Source of the DNA: Plasmodiophora brassicae
Taxonomy: Eukaryota > Endomyxa: Phytomyxea > Phytomyxea > Plasmodiophorida
Length of the DNA stretch: 64,000 bases
Direction: 5' to 3'
Assembly: GCA_036867785.1 (NCBI GenBank)
Contig: CP145422.1
Span: 62,001 to 126,000, forward strand
The position numbers and the translations under genes are program-made. How positions within the stretch are numbered: the stretch's first letter is position 1; each line of letters starts with the position of its first letter. The notes under the pieces were generated by a model. That model worked only from the letters and a program-made list of their open reading frames with translations. It had not been told where the DNA came from and did no database searches. Shown here piece by piece: positions 20,658 to 30,859 of the stretch.

Positions 20658-21396
20658 CGCCAACCCCGCAACGCGACAAGGACTGCCGACCGCACAATGT
20701 CCGTCAGCTGTGCAGCTGCGGCACGGGGGGGCCGCGCCGAGGGGGGCCGCGCCGAAGGGGGGGGGGGCTGCACGGGTGCCGCGCTGTGTCGCCACTGGCC
20801 ACTGTAGCCAGAGGCCGACGGATCGGAGTGCCCCTGGCGATGGTCGGTTCGAGCAACATCAACGTAGGGCGCGGCTGGATGTCATCGCACGATACAGGCC
20901 GAGCGTATTTCAAGGTCGGTTCTGTTGCTGGCCAGTACCGTTGGTACAACGATTACCGTTGACTGTCATTTGCTGCATCTTGTGGATAGCTGACGAGTGC
21001 ATACCTTCCGATGGGACGTGTGTTTAAATGATTTCTACCTGGCCAGGAGCAGAGCATCGGTGGATCAACGCGACCGCTGGTCCGCTGTGCTCGAGGACGA
21101 CCCGCACGCCTCAGGTTGAGCCATGTACAAGTCGACAGGCTGCTTCGGGGCGTCCTGACAGTGCTCCTTCTGGGATTCGTCGCGTCGCGGTCCCCCGTCG
21201 CCGGTCTGTCGCTAACGTCCCACAGGCCGCGACGCCTCCTGACACCTGAGCTCATTCGCTATGGATCCAGGTTCCATCGATCGATATATAAGGTCTCCTG
21301 CCTAGAGGATCGATACGTACGATATAGGCTATCGGTCGGGGTGGGTCGTAGGTAGTACCACCATCACAGGACATTGCCATCGTTGAGCGTGAATCG
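20658..21396. other. Intergenic with G-rich repeat; divergent promoters
   Basis: Separates the Crinkler-like gene from receptor copy C. Near 20725-20771 a G6-11 / CCGCGCCGA motif is repeated in tandem. The remainder carries only shadow open frames. A 79-residue frame at 21116 has a hydrophobic start, but its end is not protein-like. Confidence 0.4.
20725..20771. repeat. G-rich tandem repeat
   Basis: Runs of six, six and eleven G separated by CCGCGCCGA-type spacers. On the minus strand the repeat would encode Ala/Pro if translation of the Crinkler-like gene started upstream of its ATG. Such G runs can form quadruplexes. Confidence 0.6.
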
Positions 21397-23277
21397 ATGA
21401 CCCCCATGCATGTGATTGTGCTCGGAGTGCTCGTCGTCAGCCTTGCTTGTGGGCTGGAGGTTCGCGACCTCAATGGCACCCACATCATGCACGTTGACAG
21501 GTTGGTCGTGAAGACACCAGGTGGTTCAACCTGCTGAGGCCATTAACAGTGTCAACTACGTCCTGGCCAACAATTCGTTCTCGTTCACGGCTCCTGTATT
21601 GATTGTCACAGACCCCGGCACGTTTCATATCGGTGCAGATGCTGAAGGCAAGCTCTTGTTGATGGACATCGATGAAGGAGCAGCCAGCAATGCCGTGAGG
21701 TGGGCTCAAGCCTGCGAGTCGGTTGCTTGCGCAGGGATTGTGTATTACAATCTGAACGATTATATCACCTCCGTTGAACACACCTGGGCACGTACCCGTA
21801 TGCTGGCCAGTACTGATGTTTCTCACGACGATGTCGACAGGTGTTTCGTACCGGACCAACGATTCCCTTCACCAAGGTTCCGATCCTCCTCATCCACCCC
21901 AAGTCTGGCCTCACTGCGGTGCCCTATCTTCTCGCACGTCATGTGCCATTCGCTATGACTGTCCAATCTGGAGACTACAACGTCAACATCGGCTGTGGTT
22001 GTTTCCTGTAATTATCGCTAACCGTCATTTAGGAGGGTTCCCGTTTCACCGCCACGATTTGCTACGTGTTCTACGTTCCGTGCTTCGTGTTGTCTCTGTT
22101 CAATGCCCTTCTTGTTCTCTACCAGCTGTCGAGGTTCCTTGTGTCCGAAAAGGGCAAGATTCGGAGAATCCCAAAGGTGCCTCTCCTCGTAATGTCTACC
22201 GAGTTTGTCGCCACCGTGATGCGGTGCATCTGGATCGGCAATTGCTTGTGAGGGCAATGACCTTGCCATGTCGTGTTGAACAGCTCACTTGTCCACCAGG
22301 TTCGCGAAGAGCCAAGGCATTGAATTCAGCGTCTGGTCTGATTTATGGTAACATCTGCCATTACATGTCAGCGTCTGAGAACCTGCGCAGGCGCTACGTT
22401 GTTCTTGCTTGTGTATCATGGGCGTTTATGGGTACAGCGATTGTGGCGTTCGGTCTGCACGACATGCTGTTCGCCAACTACCCCGGTGGCATGCCTCGCA
22501 AGCACAGGCAAGTCGCATATCCATAGTAGGCTTGCCGAAACCTCATGAGTCCCCGTTCTCCATAGAGTCGGTAGGAATATCCTGGGTGCACTCCTGCTGG
22601 TCCTTTTCTTGTTTGAAGAAATGGCAAACATCCTGCCTGCATTTTTCTACGTTAGCGTGTTCGTGAACGTGACGTACTTTGCTGTCCGTAATCGTGCTTA
22701 CCAACCTAGACATTTTCGGCTAACACTATGTTCCTCTTCCAGATTCTCTACTTCCTGTTCTACTTGCCTATCTGCTTCTGCTTCATCAAGTACGGGCGTA
22801 AAATTTCAAATGAGCTGTTGAAAATGAAAGGGTCGCTCTCGAAAGTGGAGGTCAAGAAACGTGAAGGCTTCGCCCGACGAGTCGTTCAGAGCGGCATTCT
22901 TGGATTCGTTGTCGACTTCGTCACGCTCATTATTGTCTTCACCAACAGTATCAACATCACTGTGTCCATTGTGGGCTTCACGATCAACCTCACCTTTATT
23001 GCTCTGTCTGGCACTGTGCATGTTCTGGTATGTATCGGTCCTCAATTAGCCACGTCTTTGGTTGCGAGTGAATCCTAACCTGTGCGCTGCTTAGTCGTTC
23101 GTTCCGGGACCATCCAAGATGGATGTCATGACTAAGTCGCTGATTGGAACTTCCGTCTTGCGCACGCCCCCTGAAGGAACAAAGTCTCGCGACACGAAGA
23201 ACCTGAGCACATCGAAATCGCAACCCGCAGTTACTGCTCAGGGCATGGTGCCCGCTGTCCCAGGTACGCAAAAGTGA
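21397..23277 (+). CDS. Multi-span receptor-like protein with lumenal PA-like domain, copy C
   Basis: Third member of the family. The signal peptide MTPMHVIVLGVLVVSLACG leads into LEVRDLNGTHIMHVD. The lumenal domain has YVLANNSFSFTAPVLIV and SVACAGIVYYNLNDY. Membrane exons include CYVFYVPCFVLSLFNALLV, SWAFMGTAIVAFGLHDMLF, MANILPAFFYVSVFVNVTYF and SGILGFVVDFVTLIIVFTN. The tail SFVPGPSKMDVMTKSLIGT continues Ser/Thr/Lys-rich like copy A and ends GTQK before TGA 23275-23277. The exon-intron layout is the same as in A and B. It is closer to A in its tail, so the B tail is the derived one. Confidence 0.75.
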
Positions 23278-23495
23278 CATCGATCTGCTGCCGTCCCGAG
23301 GAGCCCAACATCCCATTGCTACAACAATTGCCCCCAGTTCCAAATAAAGCTTCTTGAATGTTGTCCCAGGGACGTCCGAGTTATGACCGGCAATTCGCTT
23401 GGATTTCGAAGGGCGCTGGTACGGTAGTCTCGTTCCAGCAGAGTTTAGGCATCACCTACTCTACGGCTATACGAAGGACATGACTTGCGCCATCT

Positions 23496-24854
23496 ATGAT
23501 GATTCTTGGCCCTTCGACCGTGTCGGAAGGACGGATAGTGTGTACAGAGACTGAAAAGGGGAGCAGCTCGGGACGGGTTGCTCCTATGGTCGACCGTTGT
23601 GTGACCAGAGAGACTGAGACAGATCGCCACCCAATGGACCGAACGTCACCGTTGCGGGCGTCGCGCGACCTGGCGGCGTACGTCGAGAAGCGCGAGGCGC
23701 AGATGGTACGAGCCAGGGAGATTCGCACAGCCCGCCTGAACAACAAGTCGTCGGATGTGCCCGGCGACACCGATAGACATCCCCGCACCAACTTGACGTT
23801 CTCTCCTCATCGCGGGCCGCCGACACCCACGAAAGTTTCGAAAGCAGACCTGGTTGGACGTGTCATCGACCTCGAGGAGGAGTCGCGCGTGTTAAAGGAG
23901 GAAAACGCGCGTCTCCGTCAACAGCTCGACGACCTCGCTGCTCGTCTCGACCAGTTCGAATTGCGGTCAGCCCGAACGGTCTCCGATGAAGGGCAACCGC
24001 CTCTGCGGCCTTCCCTAGTGAAACATGACCTCGACGATTCGTCTGCCGCCCCGAAGCGTAAACAAGGGAGAAACGTCCGGAAAGCGTCACCACCGCCTAT
24101 GGACTTTTCCATCGACCCGTACGACGACGACGACATAGCGTATCGACCACCACCAGTTACCGCCAAGCGGGATCGCGGCAAACCTCGTCGGAAACACTCG
24201 CCCCCGGCGATGGACTTCGCAATGGGTGCACCCGGCGATGACAAGCCCACCGAAGAGGATCGCCCATCGACTAAGCGGCAGACACACAAGCCTGAACTTC
24301 CTGTTGATATACCGATTCGACCCGCTGCGGGTCCGATCGCCGTCGAAGATGACACGACGGCAGCGCCCCAGGTCCTGCACCCTTGCAAGACATGTGGGCG
24401 GTCGTTCCGCGCAGAGTCGCTCGCGAAGCACTCCGCCAACTGTATCAAGGTAGCCGTGCATAACAGCATCCACTTCGTTCTGGTCTGATGTCGCCTGATC
24501 CGCTAGGTGTTCCATTCGAAGCGGAAAGCGTTTAAGGTGGAGGTGTTGAGCAAGGAGGATGCTGCGTCGCTTCGTCTGGCGCAAAGGTCGGCCCCGGCAT
24601 CGACGCCGACAAAGAGCCCGGGGCGTGCTGTGCCGAAATGGCGCCAGGATCGCGAGCGCTTGCGCCGCGCGATGAAAACGACGACCGCATCCGGCGATGC
24701 ACGGTCCCCTGGTGCGGCTATCGACGACGGCCGCGTACCCTGCCCGCACTGTGCCCGCATGTTCAGCGCCATGGCCGCCGATCGGCACATCCCCATCTGC
24801 CTGAAGACCAAGCATCGCCCATCGACCCTCGTCCGCAAGCACACCGCCTACTGA
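23496..24854 (+). CDS. ZC2HC1-type C2HC zinc-finger protein
   Basis: Two exons, intron 24450-24506 (57 bp). The start ATG 23496 is the longest choice; ATG 23634 (MDRTSPLRASRDL) is an alternative. The N-terminal half is basic and contains a short coiled coil (DLEEESRVLKEENARLRQQL). The middle is disordered, with two similar Pro-rich motifs (SPPPMDFSIDPYDDDD / SPPAMDFAMGAPGDD). The two C2HC fingers are HPCKTCGRSFRAESLAKH..C, followed by VFHSKRKAF, and VPCPHCARMFSAMAADRH..C. The finger spacing and the K-x-F after finger one match the ZC2HC1/FAM164 family, often found in flagellate or basal-body proteomes. The precise role is unknown. Confidence 0.8.
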
Positions 24855-24962
24855 ATGAGCGATACACCACGAGAACGTTCCTTCCGCATGTATTGCTTGC
24901 CATGGACCAGAGTGCCCCCACTGTCAAGCAGCGGTGCGACGGCCTTTGCGGGTGCGTGTCTG

Positions 24963-26273
24963 ATGGCGGCGCACGGTGACGAACTGGACGCGCTCATCAG
25001 CGGCGCCATCGCAGGTGGGTCGAGCCATGCGCGCACCCGTTTCGTCGGCGTCAAACACCGGGCGTGTCGCAGGCGGGGTCGCCCGATGTGTAATCGCGCC
25101 GCTCGACCTGGTCAAGATCAGGTCCGTTCGGTGTCTGGTGCACTCCCTGCGAGACGTGAATAGGTGTCCAGGCTTCAGATCCAGGACGGAGCGGGGCCTC
25201 GGTTGTACACGGGCATCCTGCAGACGATGCGGGAGGTAACGCGATCTGAAGGCGTTGCCGCGCTATGGAAAGGGAATACGTCTGCGCTGCTGATGGTCGT
25301 CCCGTACGCGGCGATTCAGTTTGCTACGTATAACGTGGCACATGAGTATCTCGCCGATCTGTCGCCTGCGTTCGCCAGTCTTGGCGCAGGAAGTGCCGCT
25401 GGGATTACTGCGACAATCGCTACTGTATGGTCGGTCACTGATGATGTTCTTCGGCTATGCCTAACAGTGCCTACGTAGTACCCGCTGGATCTGTTCAGGA
25501 CCCGGATGGCAGCGCAGCACAGGGTCTCCCTCGTTGCGTAGGTTTGGAGTCGGAGGATGGCTAATAACATGTCGGCGCACAGTCGGGCGTCAAGCTCCGT
25601 GCGACGCTGATGGGAGCCTGGAACTCTGGGGGAGTATCCGGTCTGTACCGAGGCCTGTGGCCCACTTTGGTTGGGATCGCGCCGTACGCTGCTCTCCAGT
25701 TTTTCATTTATGAGCAGCTGAACGTTCACGGGGCGGTCAGTTGAATCGTTGACGTGAGTGCTGGCCTATCATCGCCTGACGCCCTGTCGCGTGCGCAGAC
25801 CATTCTGAAACGGCTCAAGTGCGAGGATTTCGCAAGCGGATGGCATTTCTGTTCCGGGTTCCTGGCTGGCGTTGGCAGCAAAACTTTGACGATGCCGTTC
25901 GACGTCGTTAAGAAGCGGTTCCAAGGTGACCGTTTTCGCACGGCTACTCGGTTGTGCTTTCTGATGGGAGAGCGTTCCAGTTCGTGAGTACGAGTGGCGC
26001 CGTGGCGATTCATTGGGTTCATCGAACCCGAAGCCGACCGGCGTCTTCCGCTGTGCCGTGGATATCGTTCGGACAGAGGGCGTTCTAGCGCTTTACAAAG
26101 GCACTGCCGCAAGCATCGCCAAGGCAGCGCCGAATAGGTCGTCTCTGTGCCGTCTCGTTGACGGTCATGCTCGCTTACCCTTCTACAGTGCTGTGACGTT
26201 CTTCGTGTTCGAAACGTGCCGCAATGCCATCAGATATTGCCGGCAACGGTTCTCATCTGATGCGCTGCGGTGA
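24963..26273 (+). CDS. Mitochondrial carrier, thiamine-pyrophosphate carrier type
   Basis: Inner-membrane SLC25 carrier, likely importing thiamine pyrophosphate (SLC25A19/TPC1). It starts MAAHGDELDALISGAIAG and is assembled from about eight short exons. The three repeat signatures are present: PLDLVKIR, YPLDLFRTR and MPFDVVKKRFQ. The third, with KKR, is characteristic of the TPP carrier group. Other blocks are EGVAALWKGN, MVVPYAAIQFATYN, GLYRGLWPTLVGIAPYAALQ, EGVLALYKGTAASIAKAAP and a C-terminal AVTFFVFETC. The substrate is inferred from the family. Introns are about 45-65 bp, one directly after each carrier motif. Confidence 0.85.
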
Positions 26274-26416
26274 CACCTGCCCGTTTAATGAAAGGTGCCT
26301 ACTGTGAACCCCACTTGTCTCACTGCACTCGGAGGCGTCGTCGTGGTGCCCGCCGTCGCACTCGCCCCTGCGAGGTCGGCGCCGTCGCGGACCGCCCGAT
26401 TTGCGCCACGACGACG

Positions 26417-28579
26417 ATGTCAACCGGGGCGGTGGGGCGTCGGCGGCGACGCCTGCGGGAACGGTCCGACTCGAGCGACGGGGACGGTTGGGAGGCGCGC
26501 CCGGCCTCACCGGGCGTGCGGCGTCGCCGAGGCGCCGACCAGCGCCTGCTCTGGGTGGACAAGTACGCTCCCGACGCTGCCGTAGGTGACCCAGCTCGAC
26601 GCGAACCGGCCCGTGCTGAGGTGGCTCGCCTGGCAGGGGGACCTGTGCGTGCACGCGAGGAAACTGGGCGAGCTTCGGCAATGGCTGGCGCGAGGTCGCG
26701 GTGGCGTCCTGATCGTGTCGGGTCCGGCCGGATCCGCGAAATCCACCTGTCGGCACCGCAATGCCCGCCCCTTGCGGCCGCCTCGCTGTGTGGCTGACAC
26801 GGGTCCTTCCAGCGATCTCCGTCCTGGCCAGCGAGTTGCAGTACTCGGTCGTCTACTGGAACGAATCGTTCGATCTGTCGTCGCACGCGTTCACCGTGCG
26901 AGAACAGAGCCGTCGTGGTACGTACGGCGGGTTCCGCGTCGGCAACACGCTCACCGAACTCGTATCGTAGAACGAGACACAGACCGGTGCGTTGATCGCG
27001 AGTCGCGCCTGGCGTCGTTCCGGCGGTTCCTGTCGCAGTCGCAGCGATACGGTTCGCTGGCGTTTGGCAGCGGGTCGAGGAAGCTGGTCGTCGTGGACGA
27101 GCTTCCGCTGCTGGCGAAACCGGCACAGGTCGACGAGTTTCGTACGGCGTGTCGGTCGGCGTTCCAGGCGTCCCGCTTCCCGATCATATTCGTCTTGACG
27201 AGCGAGTTCGAGAATCGGCAGACGGCGCAGCGCGTGTTCGGCAGTGACCTGCTAGCCAGCCCGAACGTCGCACAGATCAGGTCAGTCGTCGTCTCATGAA
27301 CTCCCCTATTGTTCGATGCCGACTGTCGCCAGGTTCAATGCAGTAAGCGCGACTGGCATGCGGAAGGCTCTGCGTCGCGTGGCAGATGGCGAAGGCTTTC
27401 TGCTGGGCAAGGACGCGATTGAGCGGATCGTTGCCGCTTCGAATGGCGACGTTCGCAGTGCGATACACCAACTCCAGTTCGACCAGGTTGATCGGTCGTT
27501 CTGGTGGCTTTTGACACACGCGCGCCATGCTGAATTTACTGGCAGGTCGCGTGCACGGATGATGGTGCCACCGTCGAGAAGGACATGGGGCTGTCCGTGT
27601 GCCATGCACTTGGCAAAGTTCTATACGGGAAGGTCAGCCATGTCGACGAGTTCGAGCGGATCATTGAGCGATGCGACATTGGCGACGGTCTCTTCTGTGA
27701 GCATCTCCACGTACGTCGCCTATGCCCACCTGATGCTCCTGTCTTATTTGCATCCAGGAGAACTACCTTCGCTTCCTGAAGATGTCAGTCGAGGCGCAGC
27801 GTGACACTGCATCTGCATTCAGCGATGCTGACCTGATGTCCCAGGTATCGTGCAGATTTCCAGAGCGTATTCGTTGCCTGACTTACCCGTCCACAAGGCG
27901 TATGGCCGTTCCCTGCCGTCGTATGCGAGCGTGATAGGCTGCCTGGCGTACTCCCTGTCTCGTCGACGAGATTCGACATCATCACCACCTCCGTCCTGGC
28001 AGGTTCTCCTTCGACTGCTTTCAATGTCGCTTCCCATGCTTGCGTTTACTGGTTCTGTCACAGCCGTTGCGCTCTCCGTTGTCACGGGAAATGCGAATCG
28101 GCATCGATGGGCGGAAAAGCGATCTTCGTGACTTCTGTCGAGACAACCCGACACAAGGTTGGGATCGCACGTTACGGATGCTAGGTCATCACTTACCCGG
28201 TGCGCGTGTGTGTGTGTGTGCGTGACAGCGCTTCAGACCGTCAACCCGGATGCATCGTCCATGTGGACGGATACGCTGCCGTACATGGCGCTAATCATGC
28301 CTCCCAATCGGCTTCTGTATCACATTCGATCGTACTCGGCACCGGGTGCACATCCCGCAGTATCCCACTCCAACGTTCTGCCGTCCTGATTCCAGGCACA
28401 AACGTCGTCTCGGGATGTCCATGGTACGTCATGAGACTCGTCTCCCAAGAACCAGCTGTGCTGAACGGCCTGCAGGATTTACTATCCGTTATTTGCGGAA
28501 CAGCGAAGAGCCTGCAGAGGCCATAACCGAAGTCAACACTGTGACCCCGCCTCGAGTCGAGGTCTGCTTCGACCTATAG
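26417..28579 (+). CDS. RAD17: RAD17-like checkpoint clamp loader
   Basis: Loads the 9-1-1 clamp at DNA damage in the nucleus. It starts MSTGAVGRRRRRLRERSDSS, then LLWVDKYAPDAA, an intron, and DLCVHARKLGELRQWL, exactly the RAD17 entry motif. The Walker A is GPAGSAKST, with Ala in place of the last Gly. Next come an exon with YSVVYWNESFD, Walker B KLVVVDELPLL, and FPIIFVLTSEFENR. RFNAVSATGMRKALRRV and NGDVRSAIHQLQF follow. Then come GLSVCHALGKVLYGK, ENYLRFLKMSVEAQRDTASA, RSLPSYASVIGCLAYSLSRR and MWTDTLPYMALIM. All are in RAD17 order. At least ten introns; one holds a GT microsatellite near 28206. The 3' end is uncertain; a frame to 28579 is the best candidate. Confidence 0.8.
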
Positions 28580-29167
28580 CAATAACGCCTTGGTCGCTGC
28601 GCTGGGAATACACGGCCTTGGTAGTAGATTCGGCTTCATGCATGTATGCTCTACGGCACCTGGCAGCGTCACATTGTCTGGGAAGCAGCAATTCGATCGA
28701 GACCGTCTGGCGCGTTTGAGGAGCAGATCGAAACAATACGCGCGGGAAACACCCCATTCGCACGGCTGGACCTGTGGACTGCAGGGCTTTCGATGGACGG
28801 CCGCTTCCTGCGCACTTGCCACCGCATGCCATGCTGCCGCCGTTCTTGCGATTGAGGGCAGATCCGCCCCACAGGTAACGTTACAGTTGATGTTGGACGA
28901 ACCCACTGACGCAGTTTACGCTCGAACGCACTGGCCGCACTTCGCGATAGTACTGACGCAGTTTTCCGCGCCCACTGGGACCAACTACCCCGGACCTCCC
29001 GTCAAACGCTGGCGCCAGGCCGTATCGCATCGCGCGCACTTTCAAGCAGTGCGCGAGCCAGTCCGGACGGACGGACAGGGCGGCAATCAGGAAGTGAGGC
29101 GCTGCCAAACGCAGAAGACGTAGGAGATTTCCAAGCAGCTGCATCGGCATCTATCAGCGACGCCACC
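28580..29167. other. Intergenic, unresolved coding-like stretch
   Basis: A 69-residue frame at 28646-28855 (MLYGTWQRHIVWEAAIRSR) has protein-like composition but no family and no clear splice partners. The rest shows nothing. The segment includes the promoter of the ankyrin gene. Confidence 0.3.
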
Positions 29168-30562
29168 ATGTCCATCAGCAATCTCATTCGACCCAGCGGT
29201 ACGACAGCGACGTCCCTGATCCTGGTCACCGGTCTCTTCGCTGGGATCCTGCACGTCGCCATGGCGTCCCCTCCGCACGGCACCAATGACGACTCTGCCG
29301 CCACATGTCCGGGCGACACGGATGGCCACCCGGCCTTCGCTGCATCAGACATCAACAGCTGGGACGTCATCGCTGCTATGAGCTGCGGGCGCTCAACCCA
29401 GGGTAGCGCCCAACAGGCCGTCGACCGCGCTCCAGGCATGGTACGGCTTATGCAGACGGCTCGGACAGCTACCGAAAGACGGGCTATAGCTGATAAGCTT
29501 CGTGAACACCTCCTTACATGTTCCGGTCGACCAGTCGCCATCGGGTCCTTGATCTGCAGGGCGCGATGGCACGACCGTCAATCTTTGCTGCATTGGGCCG
29601 CGTTTCACGGAGAGAAAGACATTGCTGAGTTCGTGTTAAGTGCCCCGGGAGTTGCCGTCAATGCGAGAGGGGCGAGCCGGCGGACACCTCTGCACCTGGC
29701 CGCACATCAGGGGAATTGTGATATTGTCGAATTGCTGATGACCACACCCGGAATCGACTTTAACCCACGCGATAAGGACCGGAGATTGCCACTGCACTTG
29801 GCCGTGATGAATGAGAAGCACAAAGTCGTCAAAATCCTGGTGCGTGATGCTGGCCTGGTGAACATCAACGGCTTGGACTCAAACGGGAAAACACCTCTGG
29901 AGTGCGCGATAGAGGGTTGGAATGCGTGGCCCTCCGATACTGGTCTCCGCATCGTCCAGGACCTGCTCAAGGCCGGCTGCCTTCTCGGTACAAAGGATTA
30001 CACGGTCCTGTACTGGGCCGTGAACAACAACCATAGTCGAATTGCCACGAAATTGCTCAAGAAGCAGTGGATCGATGTCAACGCTGGAGGTCAACGTATG
30101 CCATCACCACTGTACCAGGCCGTGGAGACGCAAAACTCGGACATGGTCAGACTGTTGCTCAAGCATCGCAAGATCGATCCGAACCGTGACAATCCCTTAC
30201 TGCTGGCCGTCGAAACAGAAAGCTATGACATGATCAACATGTTGCTCAAGCACTGGCAAATCGATGTGCACCGCGGCATTCTAAAGGCCGTCAAGAACGG
30301 CGCCCCTGAGATCGCTGAATTGCTCATCAACAAGTGCCCGATGCTCGACGTCACAAGCCAAGCGTTCCGCAATGCGCTGGTCATTGCCAAGAGGCAGCAG
30401 TATGCAGACCTCATTTCGTTGATGGAGGAGCTCGGGGCCCGGCCGTGCGGCCGCCTCGAGCGTTCCGTCTCCAGTACGCGTGCTGCCCTGCAGGAACTCT
30501 ACCCGCTCAGCGTCGCGAGCTTGCACAGTGTACTCGGAAGTATGCACATTCGTAAGCGCTGA
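29168..30562 (+). CDS. Secreted ankyrin-repeat protein
   Basis: This single-exon protein has 464 residues. The N-terminus has a polar start and hydrophobic core (TSLILVTGLFAGILHVAMAS), a likely signal peptide. Residues about 137-420 are ankyrin repeats, for example SLLHWAAFHGEKDIAEFVL, TPLHLAAHQGNCDIVELLM, LPLHLAVMNEKHKVVKIL, SPLYQAVETQNSDMVRLLL and LLAVETESYDMINMLLKHW. The C-terminus is helical without repeats and ends MHIRKR. Ankyrin proteins that are secreted rather than cytosolic are typical of intracellular parasites and their effectors; that role is inferred. It is intronless, unlike most neighbours. Confidence 0.8.
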   Translation: MSISNLIRPSGTTATSLILVTGLFAGILHVAMASPPHGTNDDSAATCPGDTDGHPAFAASDINSWDVIAAMSCGRSTQGSAQQAVDRAPGMVRLMQTARTATERRAIADKLREHLLTCSGRPVAIGSLICRARWHDRQSLLHWAAFHGEKDIAEFVLSAPGVAVNARGASRRTPLHLAAHQGNCDIVELLMTTPGIDFNPRDKDRRLPLHLAVMNEKHKVVKILVRDAGLVNINGLDSNGKTPLECAIEGWNAWPSDTGLRIVQDLLKAGCLLGTKDYTVLYWAVNNNHSRIATKLLKKQWIDVNAGGQRMPSPLYQAVETQNSDMVRLLLKHRKIDPNRDNPLLLAVETESYDMINMLLKHWQIDVHRGILKAVKNGAPEIAELLINKCPMLDVTSQAFRNALVIAKRQQYADLISLMEELGARPCGRLERSVSSTRAALQELYPLSVASLHSVLGSMHIRKR

Positions 30563-30859
30563 ATGTCGTCGCGTCCTGAACGTACGCCAACGATCGCATT
30601 AAAGAGCTTGGTGATTGGCCAGATAGATATAGCTTGGAAAGGTTGATCGCATCGCTGGAAGCATACCATATCGTAAAATGGGGCTATCGCACGGTACCTG
30701 GTCCTCGCCATTGCCCAGTTATCATATAGCAATCATTGTTAATGCGTTGCCGTACGCCTGTAGGCCAACACGGACGCAAGGGATTTGTGCCTGAGGCACA
30801 GTCCCAACGGCGGTACTGTGACGATGCATGGAGAAGACTTAATTACAAAGAGCGCCCTA
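30563..30859. other. Short convergent intergenic region
   Basis: AT-richer 3' flank between the ankyrin gene and the primase gene. No gene or repeat seen. Confidence 0.4.

Noticed and set aside
20658-20795. N-terminal extension of the Crinkler-like protein through the G-rich tract
   Set aside because: It has no ATG (only GTG), and the residues are low-complexity Ala/Pro; the ATG at 20657 sits just before the first module.
13376-23277. Signal-peptide-peptidase-like (SPPL2) proteases
   Set aside because: They also combine a PA domain with several spans, but no YD or GxGD motif could be found in the membrane segments of any copy.
28204-28226. GT microsatellite
   Set aside because: A short dinucleotide run inside a RAD17 intron; ordinary and uninformative.
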